Source: Acidobacteriota bacterium (GTDB lineage: Bacteria > Acidobacteriota > Terriglobia > Terriglobales > Acidobacteriaceae). Taken from it: a stretch of DNA of 47,198 nucleotides. Below, in pieces: positions 15,523 through 26,300 of this stretch. Below the pieces are notes generated by a model. The model did not search any database. It had not been told where the DNA came from and saw only the letters and a list, made by a program, of their open reading frames with translations. The stretch covers positions 1 to 47,198 of the forward strand of contig QIAN01000163.1 of NCBI GenBank assembly GCA_003225005.1, given 5' to 3'. A program made the position numbers and the translations under genes. Every line of letters starts with the position of its first letter. Position 1 is the first letter of the stretch.

Positions 15523-18480
15523 CTACTTCAGTTTTTCGTATTCTGCCTTGGCCGCCTTCAAAACTGGAACATCCGGATCGGCATCCTTCCAAAGAGCGAA
15601 GAAATCCTGGTAAGCGGCTCTGGCTTTCGGAGTGTCACCTTGAAGAGCGTAGGCGCGACCCACTCCGAGCCGAGCCAGGGAATAGAGCGGACTAGTTGGA
15701 TCAATGCCACGGTGATCAAGAATTTTCTGATACTCGGCAGCTGCCTTCATACCATCTCGCTCTTTAAGAAAGGCTTCGCCGCGAATGTAGATGGGCCAGT
15801 AAATGGCGCCGTTCGGTGGGCCGCCGAATTCGTAAGGCGCGGCTGACTCGAGCCGCGCAATGGCCTCGGCGGGTTGATTGCGCTGGATATCGTTCGTGGC
15901 TTGCGCTAATGGCAACCAAACCTGGTTGAGTAAAGTGTCGAACGGCCATTCCTTCTTAAGCTCGTCGACAAGCTTCTGGGATCGTGCACTGTCCCCCTGG
16001 CGGGCGAAGACGTAGGCGGCGCTGGATCGCGAATCCTTGCCGTCAGAGAGGGCGAGCCCCGCAGCCATTGCCTGACGCGCCTCTTTCAAAAAGCCCAACT
16101 CCGAGTCACAGGTTGCCTCGGCCGCCATCACGTTTGCTGCGAATTCCATGTAATTGTGAATTTTGGCCTGGCTGACGGCGCGAGCATAGCTTTCCGCGGC
16201 TTTCTTTATTCTTCCCTGGGCGCACTCGCTCTGCCCTTGCAAAAGCAGTACCACGGGTGCCTGGGGTTGCGCCTGTGCGCGTTCCACTTCCCGCCGCATG
16301 GTGGCTTCATCGCCGCGTATGAACGCTAGACTGTAAAGCATGAGGTGGATCGTCCACGGCTCAACCTTTTGGCTGATTGCCTGCTCCGCGATGGCCTTTG
16401 CTTCGTCGTAGCGGCCGAGAAATTGATAGGCGCTCGCCAAATTCTGGTAGGCGTACCGGTCTTTCGGGTCTAGGCGGAGAGCCTCGCTCGCATTGGCCAC
16501 TGCCTTTTCGTGCTGGCCCATCAATTGATTGGCGAGCGCTAGGTTGTCTCGAGGAACGGCGTCGCGAGGATAAGTCTCTTTCCATTGCTCATAGATCTCG
16601 ACACCCTTTTCTAGTTGTCTTCTACCAGTGTCGTAGTAGTGGGAAGAAATATAGAACTTCTCCCGTTCGCTCGCCCTGTCTCGCAGATCAAATGCCCGTT
16701 GAATGTATCCGACTGCGCCGCGGCTATCGCCCTCATTGTTGGAGGCGACTCCCAGCGTGGCCAGCGCCATCGCAAAATTGGGGTCGAGTTCGATGGCGCG
16801 CTTCAGATGCGGGATCGCGGCCGGGTCGTCAAACCTCTGGTGCTCCGCCTGTCCCAGGCTGAAAGCTTGCAAAGCGTCCAGCGACGACGTAGTAGCCGCC
16901 TCCAGCGGTGTGGCGAACTTCTGAACCGAACCGATGGACTCGCCCAACTTTCCCCGCAAGCTGGATGCGGCCCGGTCCAGCGACTTCAGCACCTGCTCCT
17001 TACTTTCCGCCTCGGCCTGCTCACGCGCCAGCGAGTCTCCGCTCTGTGCGTTCACGGCCTCCAGGGTAACCACGTAATGGCTGCCGAGACTGGAAATCGA
17101 ACCCGTCAGCATGGCCTTGACACCTTCGCGCAGGCAGATCTCGCGGGCCACAGCGCTGGTTACCCGCTCCTCGGGGGAGCGCCCCATGAAGCGCAGGGCT
17201 TCATGAATCCGCGATTCCGGGAAAATGTTCAGATAGGGAGACTCCTCCAGCTCCACCGCCAGAGCTTGTTTCAGCGTCCCGTCGAAAACTCCGTCGCCGG
17301 TGGTGTTCACAAAATCAGCGAGCAGTACGCTGTCTTTCTCCGTCAGCGTCGCGGATGGATGCGAACGCCAGTAGAGACCACCCGCGACCAGCGTGGCCAG
17401 TACGACAAGGACCACCGGCACGAGAACCTTCAGCGATTTTTTTGCCGGAGTCATGCCGGTTTGCACAGCGCTCATCGCGCTTGACGATGCTGCTGCCGAT
17501 TTCGACGAGCCCGAAGCCGACACAGGCTGCGCAGCTACCGATGTCTGTGCGCCATGCTCCTCAGCGGCTACCGACGAACCTGATCCGGCCGCGACCGCGC
17601 GTCCGCTGTCCGTATCGCGTTTCAGTCGCTGCAGGTCCGCGCGAATATCCGCCGCATGCTGGTAGCGCAAGTTGCGGTCTTTCTCCAGCAATTTGCTGAT
17701 GACGTCTTCCAGCTTGGCAGGCAGGTCCGGATTCAGACGGATGGGAGAGGTGGGCGCTCGGTCGAGGATGGCCTGAAAAATTAGCGCCGAGGTTTCTCCT
17801 CGAAATGGCAATGTACCCGTGCCCATTTCGTAGAGCACAACGCCGAAGGAAAACAGATCGGTGCGAGAATCGAGGTCTTTGCCCTTCGCCTGCTCTGGAG
17901 ACATGTAAGCAACCGTGCCGAGGGTCGAGCCGGGACTGGTCAAATGTTCTTCTATGAGCGTGCTCTGCGGTGCGGTGACGTCGGGCACTTCACTGGCTTT
18001 GCCAGGGGGGGACTTAACCTTGGCCAACCCGAAATCAAGGATCTTCGCGTGACCGCGCTTGGTCACAAAAATGTTCGCCGGCTTGATGTCGCGATGGACT
18101 ATGCCTTCACTGTGCGCCGCATCGAGCGCGTCAGCAATCTCAATACCCAGCGGCAGGATGGTTTCCAACTCCATGGGACGGCCGGCAATCAGGTGCTTGA
18201 GCGTCGCCCCGTCAAGAAATTCCATGACGAGAAAAGCGCGTCCGTCTTGCTCGCCAATGTCGTAAATGGTGCAGATGTTGGGATGGTTGAGAGCGGAAGC
18301 GGCCTTCGCTTCGCGGCGGGAACGCTCTAGCGCCTGCCGATCCCGGGAAAGGTCCTCAGGAAGAAATTTCAACGCGACGAAGCGGCCGAGGCGTGTATCT
18401 TCAGCCTTATAAACCACCCCCATGCCGCCGCCACCGAGCTTCTCGATGATCCGGTAATGGGAGATGGTCTGCTCGAGCAA
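15523..18480 (-). CDS. Membrane Ser/Thr protein kinase with TPR sensor domain
   Basis: A 985-residue protein. Residues about 9-270 are a Hanks-type kinase: [14 protein letters not shown] (glycine loop), VALKFL (Lys), [16 protein letters not shown], and SPEQAKGK in place of APE. A Ser/Ala-rich linker leads to one membrane helix ([20 protein letters not shown], near 350-370). Outside follow a TolB/adenylate-cyclase-associated-like domain ([19 protein letters not shown] onward) and at least six TPR units to the C-terminus ([20 protein letters not shown] is one). This layout is abundant in Acidobacteria, where the TPR part is presumed to sense or scaffold. Start TTG 18480 with GGAG 8 nt upstream. 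Target unknown. Confidence 0.92.
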   Translation of the reverse strand: MLEQTISHYRIIEKLGGGGMGVVYKAEDTRLGRFVALKFLPEDLSRDRQALERSRREAKAASALNHPNICTIYDIGEQDGRAFLVMEFLDGATLKHLIAGRPMELETILPLGIEIADALDAAHSEGIVHRDIKPANIFVTKRGHAKILDFGLAKVKSPPGKASEVPDVTAPQSTLIEEHLTSPGSTLGTVAYMSPEQAKGKDLDSRTDLFSFGVVLYEMGTGTLPFRGETSALIFQAILDRAPTSPIRLNPDLPAKLEDVISKLLEKDRNLRYQHAADIRADLQRLKRDTDSGRAVAAGSGSSVAAEEHGAQTSVAAQPVSASGSSKSAAASSSAMSAVQTGMTPAKKSLKVLVPVVLVVLATLVAGGLYWRSHPSATLTEKDSVLLADFVNTTGDGVFDGTLKQALAVELEESPYLNIFPESRIHEALRFMGRSPEERVTSAVAREICLREGVKAMLTGSISSLGSHYVVTLEAVNAQSGDSLAREQAEAESKEQVLKSLDRAASSLRGKLGESIGSVQKFATPLEAATTSSLDALQAFSLGQAEHQRFDDPAAIPHLKRAIELDPNFAMALATLGVASNNEGDSRGAVGYIQRAFDLRDRASEREKFYISSHYYDTGRRQLEKGVEIYEQWKETYPRDAVPRDNLALANQLMGQHEKAVANASEALRLDPKDRYAYQNLASAYQFLGRYDEAKAIAEQAISQKVEPWTIHLMLYSLAFIRGDEATMRREVERAQAQPQAPVVLLLQGQSECAQGRIKKAAESYARAVSQAKIHNYMEFAANVMAAEATCDSELGFLKEARQAMAAGLALSDGKDSRSSAAYVFARQGDSARSQKLVDELKKEWPFDTLLNQVWLPLAQATNDIQRNQPAEAIARLESAAPYEFGGPPNGAIYWPIYIRGEAFLKERDGMKAAAEYQKILDHRGIDPTSPLYSLARLGVGRAYALQGDTPKARAAYQDFFALWKDADPDVPVLKAAKAEYEKLK

Positions 18481-18580
18481 GGAAAGGTCTCCACTCCTCG
18501 TGGTGGAGCAATGCTAAGGCCAGGTCTGCGGGAAGTCAAAAAAAAGGCTTCGAATTCCTAGTATCTCCGCGATGGAGCTC

Positions 18581-19730
18581 TCATGTTAGAGGGCGTGCTG
18601 GATTAACGCCGTACCCCGCTGCGATCCCGAGCAGCATCACGGAGCCAAACAGGGCTGTTGCGGTGCGCCAGGAGATGGTGCGTCCCAGAATCAGCATTGG
18701 GTAAAGACTGAATGCGCCCCACGTGCAACGCAGCGTGACGACGTATGGCGTTGGAACTCCGCGCGTCATGAGCAAGAATGCGATGGCAACGTCGCACGCC
18801 ATGGGTACCGGCACAAAGGTGCCGGCCGATGCCACGGCAACAACGCCAACCAGGCTGACAGTCGTGGGAATGTGATTGACGGGAAGGACCTCTACGATCA
18901 AAGCGCCCAGAGACGCCGCGACCACCATCAGCGGAACGGTCGCCACAGTGAGGCCCGCAAAGTTCTTCAGATAGCTTTTCAGCGTGAAGCCCAGCGGTTG
19001 CCACCATCCGTTCTTATCGACGAGCGATGTGTTCCCTGTACGCGAAATCCAAGCCGCTGGCGCTGTCTTACGAACGATGACTGGCACCAAAGCTAACAGC
19101 ACCAGCGGAACCACTATCCGCACTAACGCGATAGGCAGCGGAAATAATGCGAAGACCATCGCCAGCACCACGACATTCAGCGTCGGCGAGCTGATCATGG
19201 TTGCCAGAACCGTATTCGGGCTCGCCCCCGCGACAAACAGACTCCGGCCGATGGGAGCAACGCAATTTGCGCAAATAGCGAGCGGTACGCCTGCCACCAT
19301 GCCCAGCAGAGTATTTCCCGCGGCTCTTGAAGCGTATTCGAGGCAACGTCGAAAGCAGCGTCAGCATAGCCGCGCCAAAGCAGATGCCGAAGGTCATGCC
19401 GATGCGGTTGGTCCAATTCATCGTCGTGTGTCCGATGCGCGTTATCAGCGACATGGCAGGCGTCACCGGCATGAGCGCATCAAAACTCAGAGCACCCTTG
19501 GTCTGAATTCCCCTGCCGCTGTGGAGTTTCTTGAGCGAAACGGGATAGCGCGAGTCGATCCAGAAGTAGAGGGCGATCGTGAGGCTGATGAAGGCCGCGA
19601 CGGATGTTTGCACCCAGATGCGCGGGCGGAACGGGTGCTTGGTCATTACAACGGTTGTCAAAACTCCAGTCCAGTCCGCGATAGCGTTCCCAAAGAACGC
19701 CCCAATGTGGGTATAGGGTTAGACCGGACC
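18581..19730 (-). pseudogene. Predicted permease (ArsP/COG0701-like), frameshifted
   Basis: Two overlapping frames join to one multi-helix permease. The upstream part reads GAFFGNAIADWTGVLTTVV from about 19700, then helices ending FGAAMLTLLSTLP near 19345. The downstream part (18581 to about 19335) continues AAGNTLLGMVAGVPLAICAN then CVAPIGRSL and SSPTLNVVVLAMVFALFPLP. The CxxC with Pro and the SSPTLN motif occur in the permease family that includes arsenic and organoarsenical exporters. The switch needs a single 1-nt indel around 19330-19345. There is also no good start: an in-frame TAA precedes the first visible part near 19722. Gene decay is more likely than programmed frameshifting. Confidence 0.65.
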
Positions 19731-19731
19731 T

Positions 19732-19863
19732 CTACGAAAAGGGCTCAGCCGAGAGCAAGCAGCCGAGACGGTAGAGCACGATCAAGAGAACCACGACTGC
19801 CAATGCCGCCAAACGAAGTGAATGCTTGTGAAGGGATCCCTTCGGATTAGGATTGCGCTTCAT
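19732..19863 (-). CDS. Small membrane ORF, 43 aa (possibly N-terminal piece of the decayed permease)
   Basis: From ATG 19863 the frame gives a basic N-terminus (MKRNPNPKGSLHKHSLR), a single hydrophobic helix (LAALAVVVLLIVLYRLGCLL) and SAEPFS, then TAG. It lies directly upstream of the permease remnant on the same strand, in another frame. It may be the permease's first helix cut off by a second frameshift, or an independent micro-protein. No strong ribosome site was found. Confidence 0.4.
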   Translation of the reverse strand: MKRNPNPKGSLHKHSLRLAALAVVVLLIVLYRLGCLLSAEPFS

Positions 19864-20280
19864 GAAACTACTTTTACTAGGGCAAGGCGACCTCACAGGG
19901 ATGGAGAATGTCGCTGCTCGGGCTGAGGTGCGTAGAGTTCGGCACGCTTGAAGCCTGCGTCTATCCTGTTCCGGTTGCGAAATTGGGGGTTACGAAGTTG
20001 ACCGCTTCAAGCTATAATCAATCAGTAATGCCGCCCGTTACCGATGCTGTGCAAAAATCCCAATTCGCATCTGCCCGAGTGCTGGCTCGACTGCCTCGTG
20101 TGTCCGCGGCGCTATCGGTCTGTCCTGCCATCGCGTCTGCGTCCCAGCCTGTTCGGTAGCGACTAGCTTCCTAATCCTCCTGATCGCAAGTTCCGGTTGT
20201 TGGTCACATTGCGCACCCATCCTCAGTGTGACTGGCCAGCGACCAACCAACTAACCCCCACGACTCTTTCGGAGGACTTC
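19864..20280. other. Upstream region of the aminotransferase gene
   Basis: No gene is supported here. The stretch contains the leader of the aminotransferase and presumably its promoter; a TATAAT-like TATAATC lies at 20012-20018, with no convincing -35 partner. A strong ribosome site, CGGAGGACTTC, ends it. Confidence 0.35.
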
Positions 20281-21660
20281 ATGACCACCAAGACCATGAC
20301 CGCGCCCGCCGCTCACGAAACAAAGACCTTCGGTCCCAAGCTCAAGACCGCCCTGCCCGGCCCCAACGCCAAGCGCATCCTCGCCGGCGATGAGAAATAT
20401 ATTTCGCCGTCCTACACCCGTTCGTATCCGCTGGTGGCCAAGAGCGGACGCGGCATCGTCGTCACCGACGTCGACGGCAATGAGTTCTTCGATTTCTCCG
20501 CCGGCATCGCCGTGACCTCCACCGGCCACTGCCATCCCCATGTCGTCGCTGCCATCCAGAAGCAAGCCGGTGAGCTGATCCACATGTCCGGCACCGACTT
20601 CTACTACGAGAACATGGTGCAACTCGCCGAGCGTCTCTCAAAGATCGCGCCCATGCCGGGACCGCACAAGATCTACTACGGCAACTCTGGTGCCGAAGCC
20701 ATCGAGTGCGCCCTGAAGCTGGCGCGCTATCACACCAAGCGGCAGAACATCATCGCGTTCTTCGGCGCGTTTCACGGACGGACGATGGGCGCGGTTTCAC
20801 TCACCGCTTCGAAGCCCCAGCAGCATCGCCGCTTCGCTCCGTTCGTCCCCGGCGTGACCCATATTCGCTATCCCGATGTGTACCGCGGATGCAGCGGCGG
20901 CCGGCAGGAAGCCGATGCCTTCGCGCTGGGCTGCGCGCGCTTCCTGGAGGAGAAGGTGTTCAAGACCACCCTCCCGCCAGAGGAAGTCGCCGCGATCTTC
21001 GTCGAGCCTATCCAGGGCGAAGGCGGATACGTAGTCGCTCCGACCATCTTCATGGAGGAGCTGCGCCGCATTTGCGACCGTCATGGAATTCTCCTTGTCG
21101 TGGATGAAGTCCAGAGCGGCATCGCGCGCACCGGCAAGTGGTGGGCAGTCCAGCACACCGGGGTCGAGCCTGACATGGTTTGCATGGCCAAAGGCATCGC
21201 TTCCGGAATGCCGCTGGGCATCACCATGACCCGCGCCGAAATCATGGACTGGGTCCCCGGCTCGCACGCTTCAACCTTTGGAGGCAATCCAGTTTGTATC
21301 GCAGCCGGGCTGGCTACGCTTGACGTGATAGAGAAGGAGCGCCTGCTCGAGAACTCAACCAAGGTGGGCAATCACATGCTCAAGCGCATGGCAGACTGGC
21401 CTTCGAAACTGAAGTTGGTAGGCGACGTTCGAGGTCGAGGCCTGATGCTCGGCGTCGAAATCGTGAAAGACAAAGCCACCAAAGAATATGCCGCCGCCGA
21501 GCGCGACCGCATCGTCGGGCTGGCTTTCGAGCGCGGCGTGCTTTTCCTGGGATGTGGCCCCAGCACGGTTCGCATTTGCCCGCCGCTGGTCGTCACCAAA
21601 GAGGAAGCCGACGTTGCCGTCGACGTACTTGAAGAGTGCATCAAGCTGGTAGGCGTATAG
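20281..21660 (+). CDS. Class III PLP aminotransferase (4-aminobutyrate / acetylornithine type)
   Basis: A 459-residue fold-type I transaminase. Landmarks: DVDGNEFFDFSAGIAVTSTG (near 62), the cofactor phosphate loop YYGNSGAEAIECALK (near 131), FHGRTMGAVSLTAS, VEPIQGEGGYVV, VVDEVQSGIARTGKWWA with the PLP-stacking Asp, CMAKGIASGMPLG with the Schiff-base Lys, and STFGGNPVC. Such enzymes move an omega-amino group of GABA, ornithine or lysine to 2-oxoglutarate. Length and the STFGGNP motif fit GabT more than ArgD, but the acidobacterial clade is often only labelled acetylornithine aminotransferase family. ATG 20281 has GGAGG 5 nt upstream; a longer reading from 20197 is not needed. Monocistronic. 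Confidence 0.87.
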   Translation: MTTKTMTAPAAHETKTFGPKLKTALPGPNAKRILAGDEKYISPSYTRSYPLVAKSGRGIVVTDVDGNEFFDFSAGIAVTSTGHCHPHVVAAIQKQAGELIHMSGTDFYYENMVQLAERLSKIAPMPGPHKIYYGNSGAEAIECALKLARYHTKRQNIIAFFGAFHGRTMGAVSLTASKPQQHRRFAPFVPGVTHIRYPDVYRGCSGGRQEADAFALGCARFLEEKVFKTTLPPEEVAAIFVEPIQGEGGYVVAPTIFMEELRRICDRHGILLVVDEVQSGIARTGKWWAVQHTGVEPDMVCMAKGIASGMPLGITMTRAEIMDWVPGSHASTFGGNPVCIAAGLATLDVIEKERLLENSTKVGNHMLKRMADWPSKLKLVGDVRGRGLMLGVEIVKDKATKEYAAAERDRIVGLAFERGVLFLGCGPSTVRICPPLVVTKEEADVAVDVLEECIKLVGV

Positions 21661-21708
21661 ACGCTGCGGTTCTCATTGGCAGGCATGCGAGGGTGGGAGC
21701 CTAAGCTT

Positions 21709-22920
21709 CTACCCAATTACCATTTCGGGTTCGCGATCCGCATTCTGCGCAGGCGGCGGGGGCGCCTCGGGCGGCGGTTCTCCAGCAATGTCGGCCAGGT
21801 GCAGTCGTAAATTGCCGGGGTTGGTGGCATAGGCCAGTCCGGTGTCCAGTTCGATTGCGCCAGCGCGAATTAGCTGCTCGATACCGCCATCGAAGTGCTG
21901 CATGCCCTCCGTGTCGCCGTCTCGCATGGCGTCCAGCAGGGTCTTGCCGTCCTGTTCGCCTTTTTCGAGATATTCCCGGGTGCGCACCGTCGCCTTTAGG
22001 ATTTCCAGAACCGCCACCCGGCTTTTGCCATCTTTTGCCGGGATCAGGCGCTGCGAAACGATGTAACGGAAGCTTTTTGCCAGCCGGTTGCGAATGACAT
22101 GCTGCTCCGCCATGGGGAATACGCCCACGACGCGCTCAACTGTCTTCGAGGCGTCAATGGTGTGCAGCGTGGAGAGAACAAGATGGCCAGTTTCGGCGGC
22201 TTCGAGCGCGATCTCAATGGTTTCTTTATCTCGCATCTCGCCCACCAGGATCACCTTTGGCGCCTGGCGCAACGCCGCCCTCAGCGCGAGCGCGAAGCTG
22301 GGCGTGTCACTGTGCAGTTCCCGCTGATGAATGATCGATCGCTTGTGCCGATGCATGAATTCCACCGGATCTTCTATGGTGATGATGTGATACGCGTGGG
22401 TTTCGTTGATTCTGTCGAGAATCGCGGCCATGGTGGAGGACTTTCCCGAGCCGGTCGGCCCGGTGATCAGCACAATACCGTTTTTCAGATTGGTGATGTC
22501 GGCCAGTTGCTCGGGCAACTTCAGTTCGGCGAAAGTGGGAATGTTTTTGGGAACGACCCGCATTACGATGGCGTGGCTTCCGCGCTGCACGAATACATTG
22601 ACCCGAAACCGGCATTCACCGGGCAGACTGTAGGAAACGTCGCACGATCCCTGCTCTCGGAGCGCCGTCAACGCCTGCTCGTTGCCGCCGATAAGTTCCT
22701 CGGCGATACGGCGGGTGTCTTGGGGGGTCAGCGGCGGTAATCCGGTGATTTTGACCGGAAGCAACTTGCCGCTCTCCTCGATGTGCGGCAGAGTGCCGGG
22801 CGAAAAAATCAGGTCGCTTACACGGGTTGAAGCACGCAACATTGCCGAAAGCAAGGATGCCGCTGGGATCGGTTTGGCAGAAACAGTGTTGGGAACGGGA
22901 ACCTTAGCGGGGTTGTCCAG
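21709..22920 (-). CDS. pilT: PilT/PilU-type twitching motility ATPase
   Basis: A 403-residue secretion/retraction ATPase. PAS-like N-terminal domain (SDLIFSPGTLPHIEESGKLL), then Walker A GPTGSGKSS (near 155), the Asp box ITIEDPVEF, Walker B VILVGEMRDKETI, and His box GHLVLSTLHT. It drives type IV pilus retraction as a hexamer at the inner membrane. The last 50 residues are Pro/Glu-rich (PPPEAPPPPAQ), and the PilT-specific AIRxLIRE end motif is missing, so PilU-like is equally possible. No ATG/GTG exists near the front: I chose CTG at 22920, which has AAGGAG 7 nt upstream and keeps the N-terminal helix; TTG at 22854 would cut it. Confidence 0.85.
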   Translation of the reverse strand: MDNPAKVPVPNTVSAKPIPAASLLSAMLRASTRVSDLIFSPGTLPHIEESGKLLPVKITGLPPLTPQDTRRIAEELIGGNEQALTALREQGSCDVSYSLPGECRFRVNVFVQRGSHAIVMRVVPKNIPTFAELKLPEQLADITNLKNGIVLITGPTGSGKSSTMAAILDRINETHAYHIITIEDPVEFMHRHKRSIIHQRELHSDTPSFALALRAALRQAPKVILVGEMRDKETIEIALEAAETGHLVLSTLHTIDASKTVERVVGVFPMAEQHVIRNRLAKSFRYIVSQRLIPAKDGKSRVAVLEILKATVRTREYLEKGEQDGKTLLDAMRDGDTEGMQHFDGGIEQLIRAGAIELDTGLAYATNPGNLRLHLADIAGEPPPEAPPPPAQNADREPEMVIG

Positions 22921-22938
22921 GGGGGTACTCCTTGCTCT

Positions 22939-22964
22939 CTTGTAGCTTACGTTCTTGCTACAAG
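22939..22964. promoter_or_regulatory. Perfect 8-bp inverted repeat upstream of pilT-like gene
   Basis: CTTGTAGC (22939-22946), ten bases, GCTACAAG (22957-22964). It sits 18 bp upstream of the proposed CTG start, i.e. in the leader or promoter of the pilT-like gene. It could be an operator dyad or an RNA hairpin in the 5' leader. Confidence 0.45.
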
Positions 22965-23335
22965 CGGCCTCAAGTGACGGAGGTCATAGCCCTTGGACGG
23001 GAAGCAAAGATCCCGCTGAAGCTTACATGGCCATCGGCGCCTTGGAGCAGCGCATCAAACCTCTAGCTGCTAAGGGCCAGTGCCGCGTTTGTGCTTCGAG
23101 TACAGATGATTTTATTTCTGAGGATCGCCCGGCGGCCAGCCGAAGCGCCTCATGCAAACTGGTTTCTTCATCGTACATACTACTTTCATATTATTGATCT
23201 TCCCCACCGCCTCCCTATAATCGCCGCACTTTAGCAGGAGTGAGATTGCTCCCGGCATCCTGATCACTTGTTCTTGGGTGCGAAAGTTTTTCGCCCTATG
23301 TCAAAGCGCAATGTGAGAAAGAAATTGGGGAAACT
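22965..23335. other. Divergent intergenic region, pilT / TonB receptor
   Basis: No gene is supported. The right half holds the promoter described at 23194-23221 and an untranslated leader of about 110 nt for the TonB-dependent receptor. A short frame at 22955-23197 has no ribosome site and no recognisable protein features. Confidence 0.45.
23194..23221 (+). promoter_or_regulatory. Sigma-70-type promoter for the TonB-dependent receptor
   Basis: TTGATC (23194-23199), 16-bp spacer, TATAAT (23216-23221). It stands 114 bp upstream of the receptor start, leaving room for a leader. The -10 is a consensus match and the -35 matches in four of six bases. Confidence 0.5.
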
Positions 23336-26300
23336 ATGACGAGCTTTATACGCCTGGCCTGCTTCTTGGTGGCGATCTCCGCAGGTTTGAGTGCTGCTGT
23401 CGCACAGCAGATTACGGGCAATATCCGTGGGACAGTGTCGGATCCCACTGGCGCCGTGGTTCAATCGGCCACCGTCACTGCGAAGCAGTCGGAAACCGGA
23501 CTGACCCGGACCGCAACCACCGACCATAGCGGGAATTATCTGCTGGTCGAGCTACCCGTCGGACATTACCAGTTAGAAGTCGCTGCCAAAGGCTTCCAGC
23601 AATATCTTCAGGAGGGAATCTCGCTGAATGTGAACGAGACGGCGACAGTTTCTGTCCGTCTCATGCTGGGGCAGGAAACTCAGCAGGTACAGGTGCGAGC
23701 CGATGCGGAACTCATTCAGACCACGGTCAGCAGCCTGGGCAAAGCTGTGCTCGAGCACGAACTTCTCGAGCTTCCATTGGACGGTCGTAACTTCTCCCAG
23801 CTCGGACTGCTCCAACCAGGAGTTGTTCCCTTGACTGCTGGACTCAAACAGGCAGGCGGCTCGCTGCGCGACGGCCAGGCATATTCCGTCGACGGACAGA
23901 GGCCGGAATCGAACAACTTCCTCATCGATGGAGCCAACAATGTCAACGCGGTGGATGCCGGCTTTGTGCTCAAGCCCCCCATCGACGCTATCTCGGAGTT
24001 CCGCATACTCACCCACAACGCCAATGCCGAATTCGGCCAAAGCACTGGTTCCACCACCAATATCGTCACACGCTCCGGCACCAATTCATGGCATGGCGCT
24101 CTGTGGGAATTTCTCCGAAACGACGCCATGGATGCCAGCGACTTTTCTGCCCACGCGGTTCAGCCCCTCAAGCAGAATCAATTCGGCGGAACATTCGGCG
24201 GCCCGATCATAAAGGACAAGACTTTCTTTTTCGCATACTACGAGGGCTTCCGCAACCGCCAGGGTGAAACCGTCAATGCCACCGTGCCTTCCCTGGACGA
24301 GCGGCAAGGCAACTTTTCGCAGTTGCCGGGTGGCCTCTTTGTTTTTGATTTTTCGACCGGCCAAATGGTTCCAGTTCCGGGCAACCAAGTCACTCCAATC
24401 AATCCGATTGCGCAAAACGTTCTCGCGTTTTTCCCTCTACCCAACAACGGCCCAAACGCATTTGTCGCGACTCAATCAAAGAGCGTCACCAACGATCAGT
24501 TCGGACTGCGATTCGATCACTACCTTTCACGTGCCGACACTCTGAATTTCCGCTACATGTTTAGCGCAGGCCCCACTAACGATCCGCTCTCCACCTCAGG
24601 AGCGAATGTTCCCGGCTTCCCGGTCGGAGAAGATGATCGTGCCCAGAACTTTGTCGCACAAGAGACTCATGTCTTTTCGCCCGCCATCATCGGCGTTGCC
24701 CGTTTCTCTTATCTGCGTAACAAGTTTCTTTTCGACCAGCATGTAAATCACGAATCGCCATCGGCCTTAGGTTTCCAGTACCAGCCAACGTTAACGGCCG
24801 CTGCCGGGCCACCGTTCATCCAGGTAGCGGGTTATGCCTCGGTCGGAGATCCCATCACCGGCCCGCGCGACACGTATCAGAACACCTTCGACTTTTCTGG
24901 CTCTCTAAGCTGGGTTCTTAGCCGCAATGAAATCAAGTTTGGCGGAGGCTTCCGCCACGACCAGATCAATGCCGTGCAGGGCATCGCCTCCAACGGATTC
25001 TTTGTGTTCGCGCCATTTCCCTACAGCGATGGCTTTGCCAATTTTCTTGCCGGCCAACCCGTGTTTTTCTTGCAGGGTGGAGGAGATTTGTCGCGCCACA
25101 TCCGTGGCCAGGCCCTCAACTTCTACGGTCAGGATACCTATAAGGTCACGTCGCGGCTGACGCTGAACCTGGGCCTGCGCTACGAATTACCCTCTCCCAA
25201 TACTGAACTCCATAATCGGCAGAATCTTTTCGTCCCCGGTGCGCAATCCAAAATATTTCCCAATGCTCCCGCTGGACTGCTCTATCCCGGCGATCCGGGC
25301 GTGCCCGCTGGCTTGATTGCAACCCAAAAAACCGCCTTTGCTCCCCGAGTTGGCCTTGCCTTGGACCCCACCGGCAGCGGCAAATTGCTGGTCAGCGCCG
25401 CCTACGGCATTTTCTACGAGCCGTACTACACCGGCCAGGGCGGCCCGTTGCAAGACCCGATCAGTGCGCCGCCCTACCTCCAAACTCCGCAGGTAAATTT
25501 CCCGAACTTTGCCGACCCATTCAACGGCGCGAGCCCCTTCGGTCCGTCATTTTCCGAACCCATGACGCTATTGGCAGTTTCTCCCCAGTTGCGCCTGCCC
25601 TACGCGCAAGACTGGAATTTGAATATCCAACGCTCCTTTGGCGCCGACTGGCTATTCGAGATCGGCTACGTGGGAACCACCGGCGTCAAACTGCCGCGAT
25701 TCATTGAAGCCAACCCCGCCGTCTATTACCCCGGTTTTGATTCTAGCGGCAACCCTCTCGCCACCGAAAACAATGTCAATCAGCGGCGGCTCTATTCCGG
25801 CTGTACGCTGGCTCAGTCGCCGACGGCCTGCGTTTATGGTTCCGTAGGTGAGATCGCCGGCATCGCAAACTCTAGCTACAACGCCCTCGAATCCAGCCTG
25901 CGTAAACGCTTCGGCCACGGGCTCTCTTTCCTTGCCTCCTACACTTACTCAAAATCCATCGACGACGTTTCTTCCTTCAACATCACCGGCTCAGCCTCGC
26001 AGCCGGTTGCAGGCGAGAACGATCTGGCGCAGAATCCCTTCAATCTACCCGCCGAGCGCGGCCGTTCCATGTTCGATGCCCGCCACCGCCTGGTGCTGAG
26101 TTATCAATGGAGCGTTCCCTTCTGGAGACAGGCTCACACCTGGTATGAGCATGCACTCGGCAACTGGCAATTCAACGGCATCGCCACCCTGATGAGTGGC
26201 ACGCCATTTACGGTATTCGACCCGGCCGATGTTTCCCTGCAAGGCAGCGCGCCGGAGATCTCCGGCTTTTCCAGCAACCGGCCGAACCTGATGGGGAATC

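Noticed and set aside
19330..19345. Programmed ribosomal frameshift in the permease
   Set aside because: No slippery heptamer is visible, and the upstream end of the gene is damaged as well.
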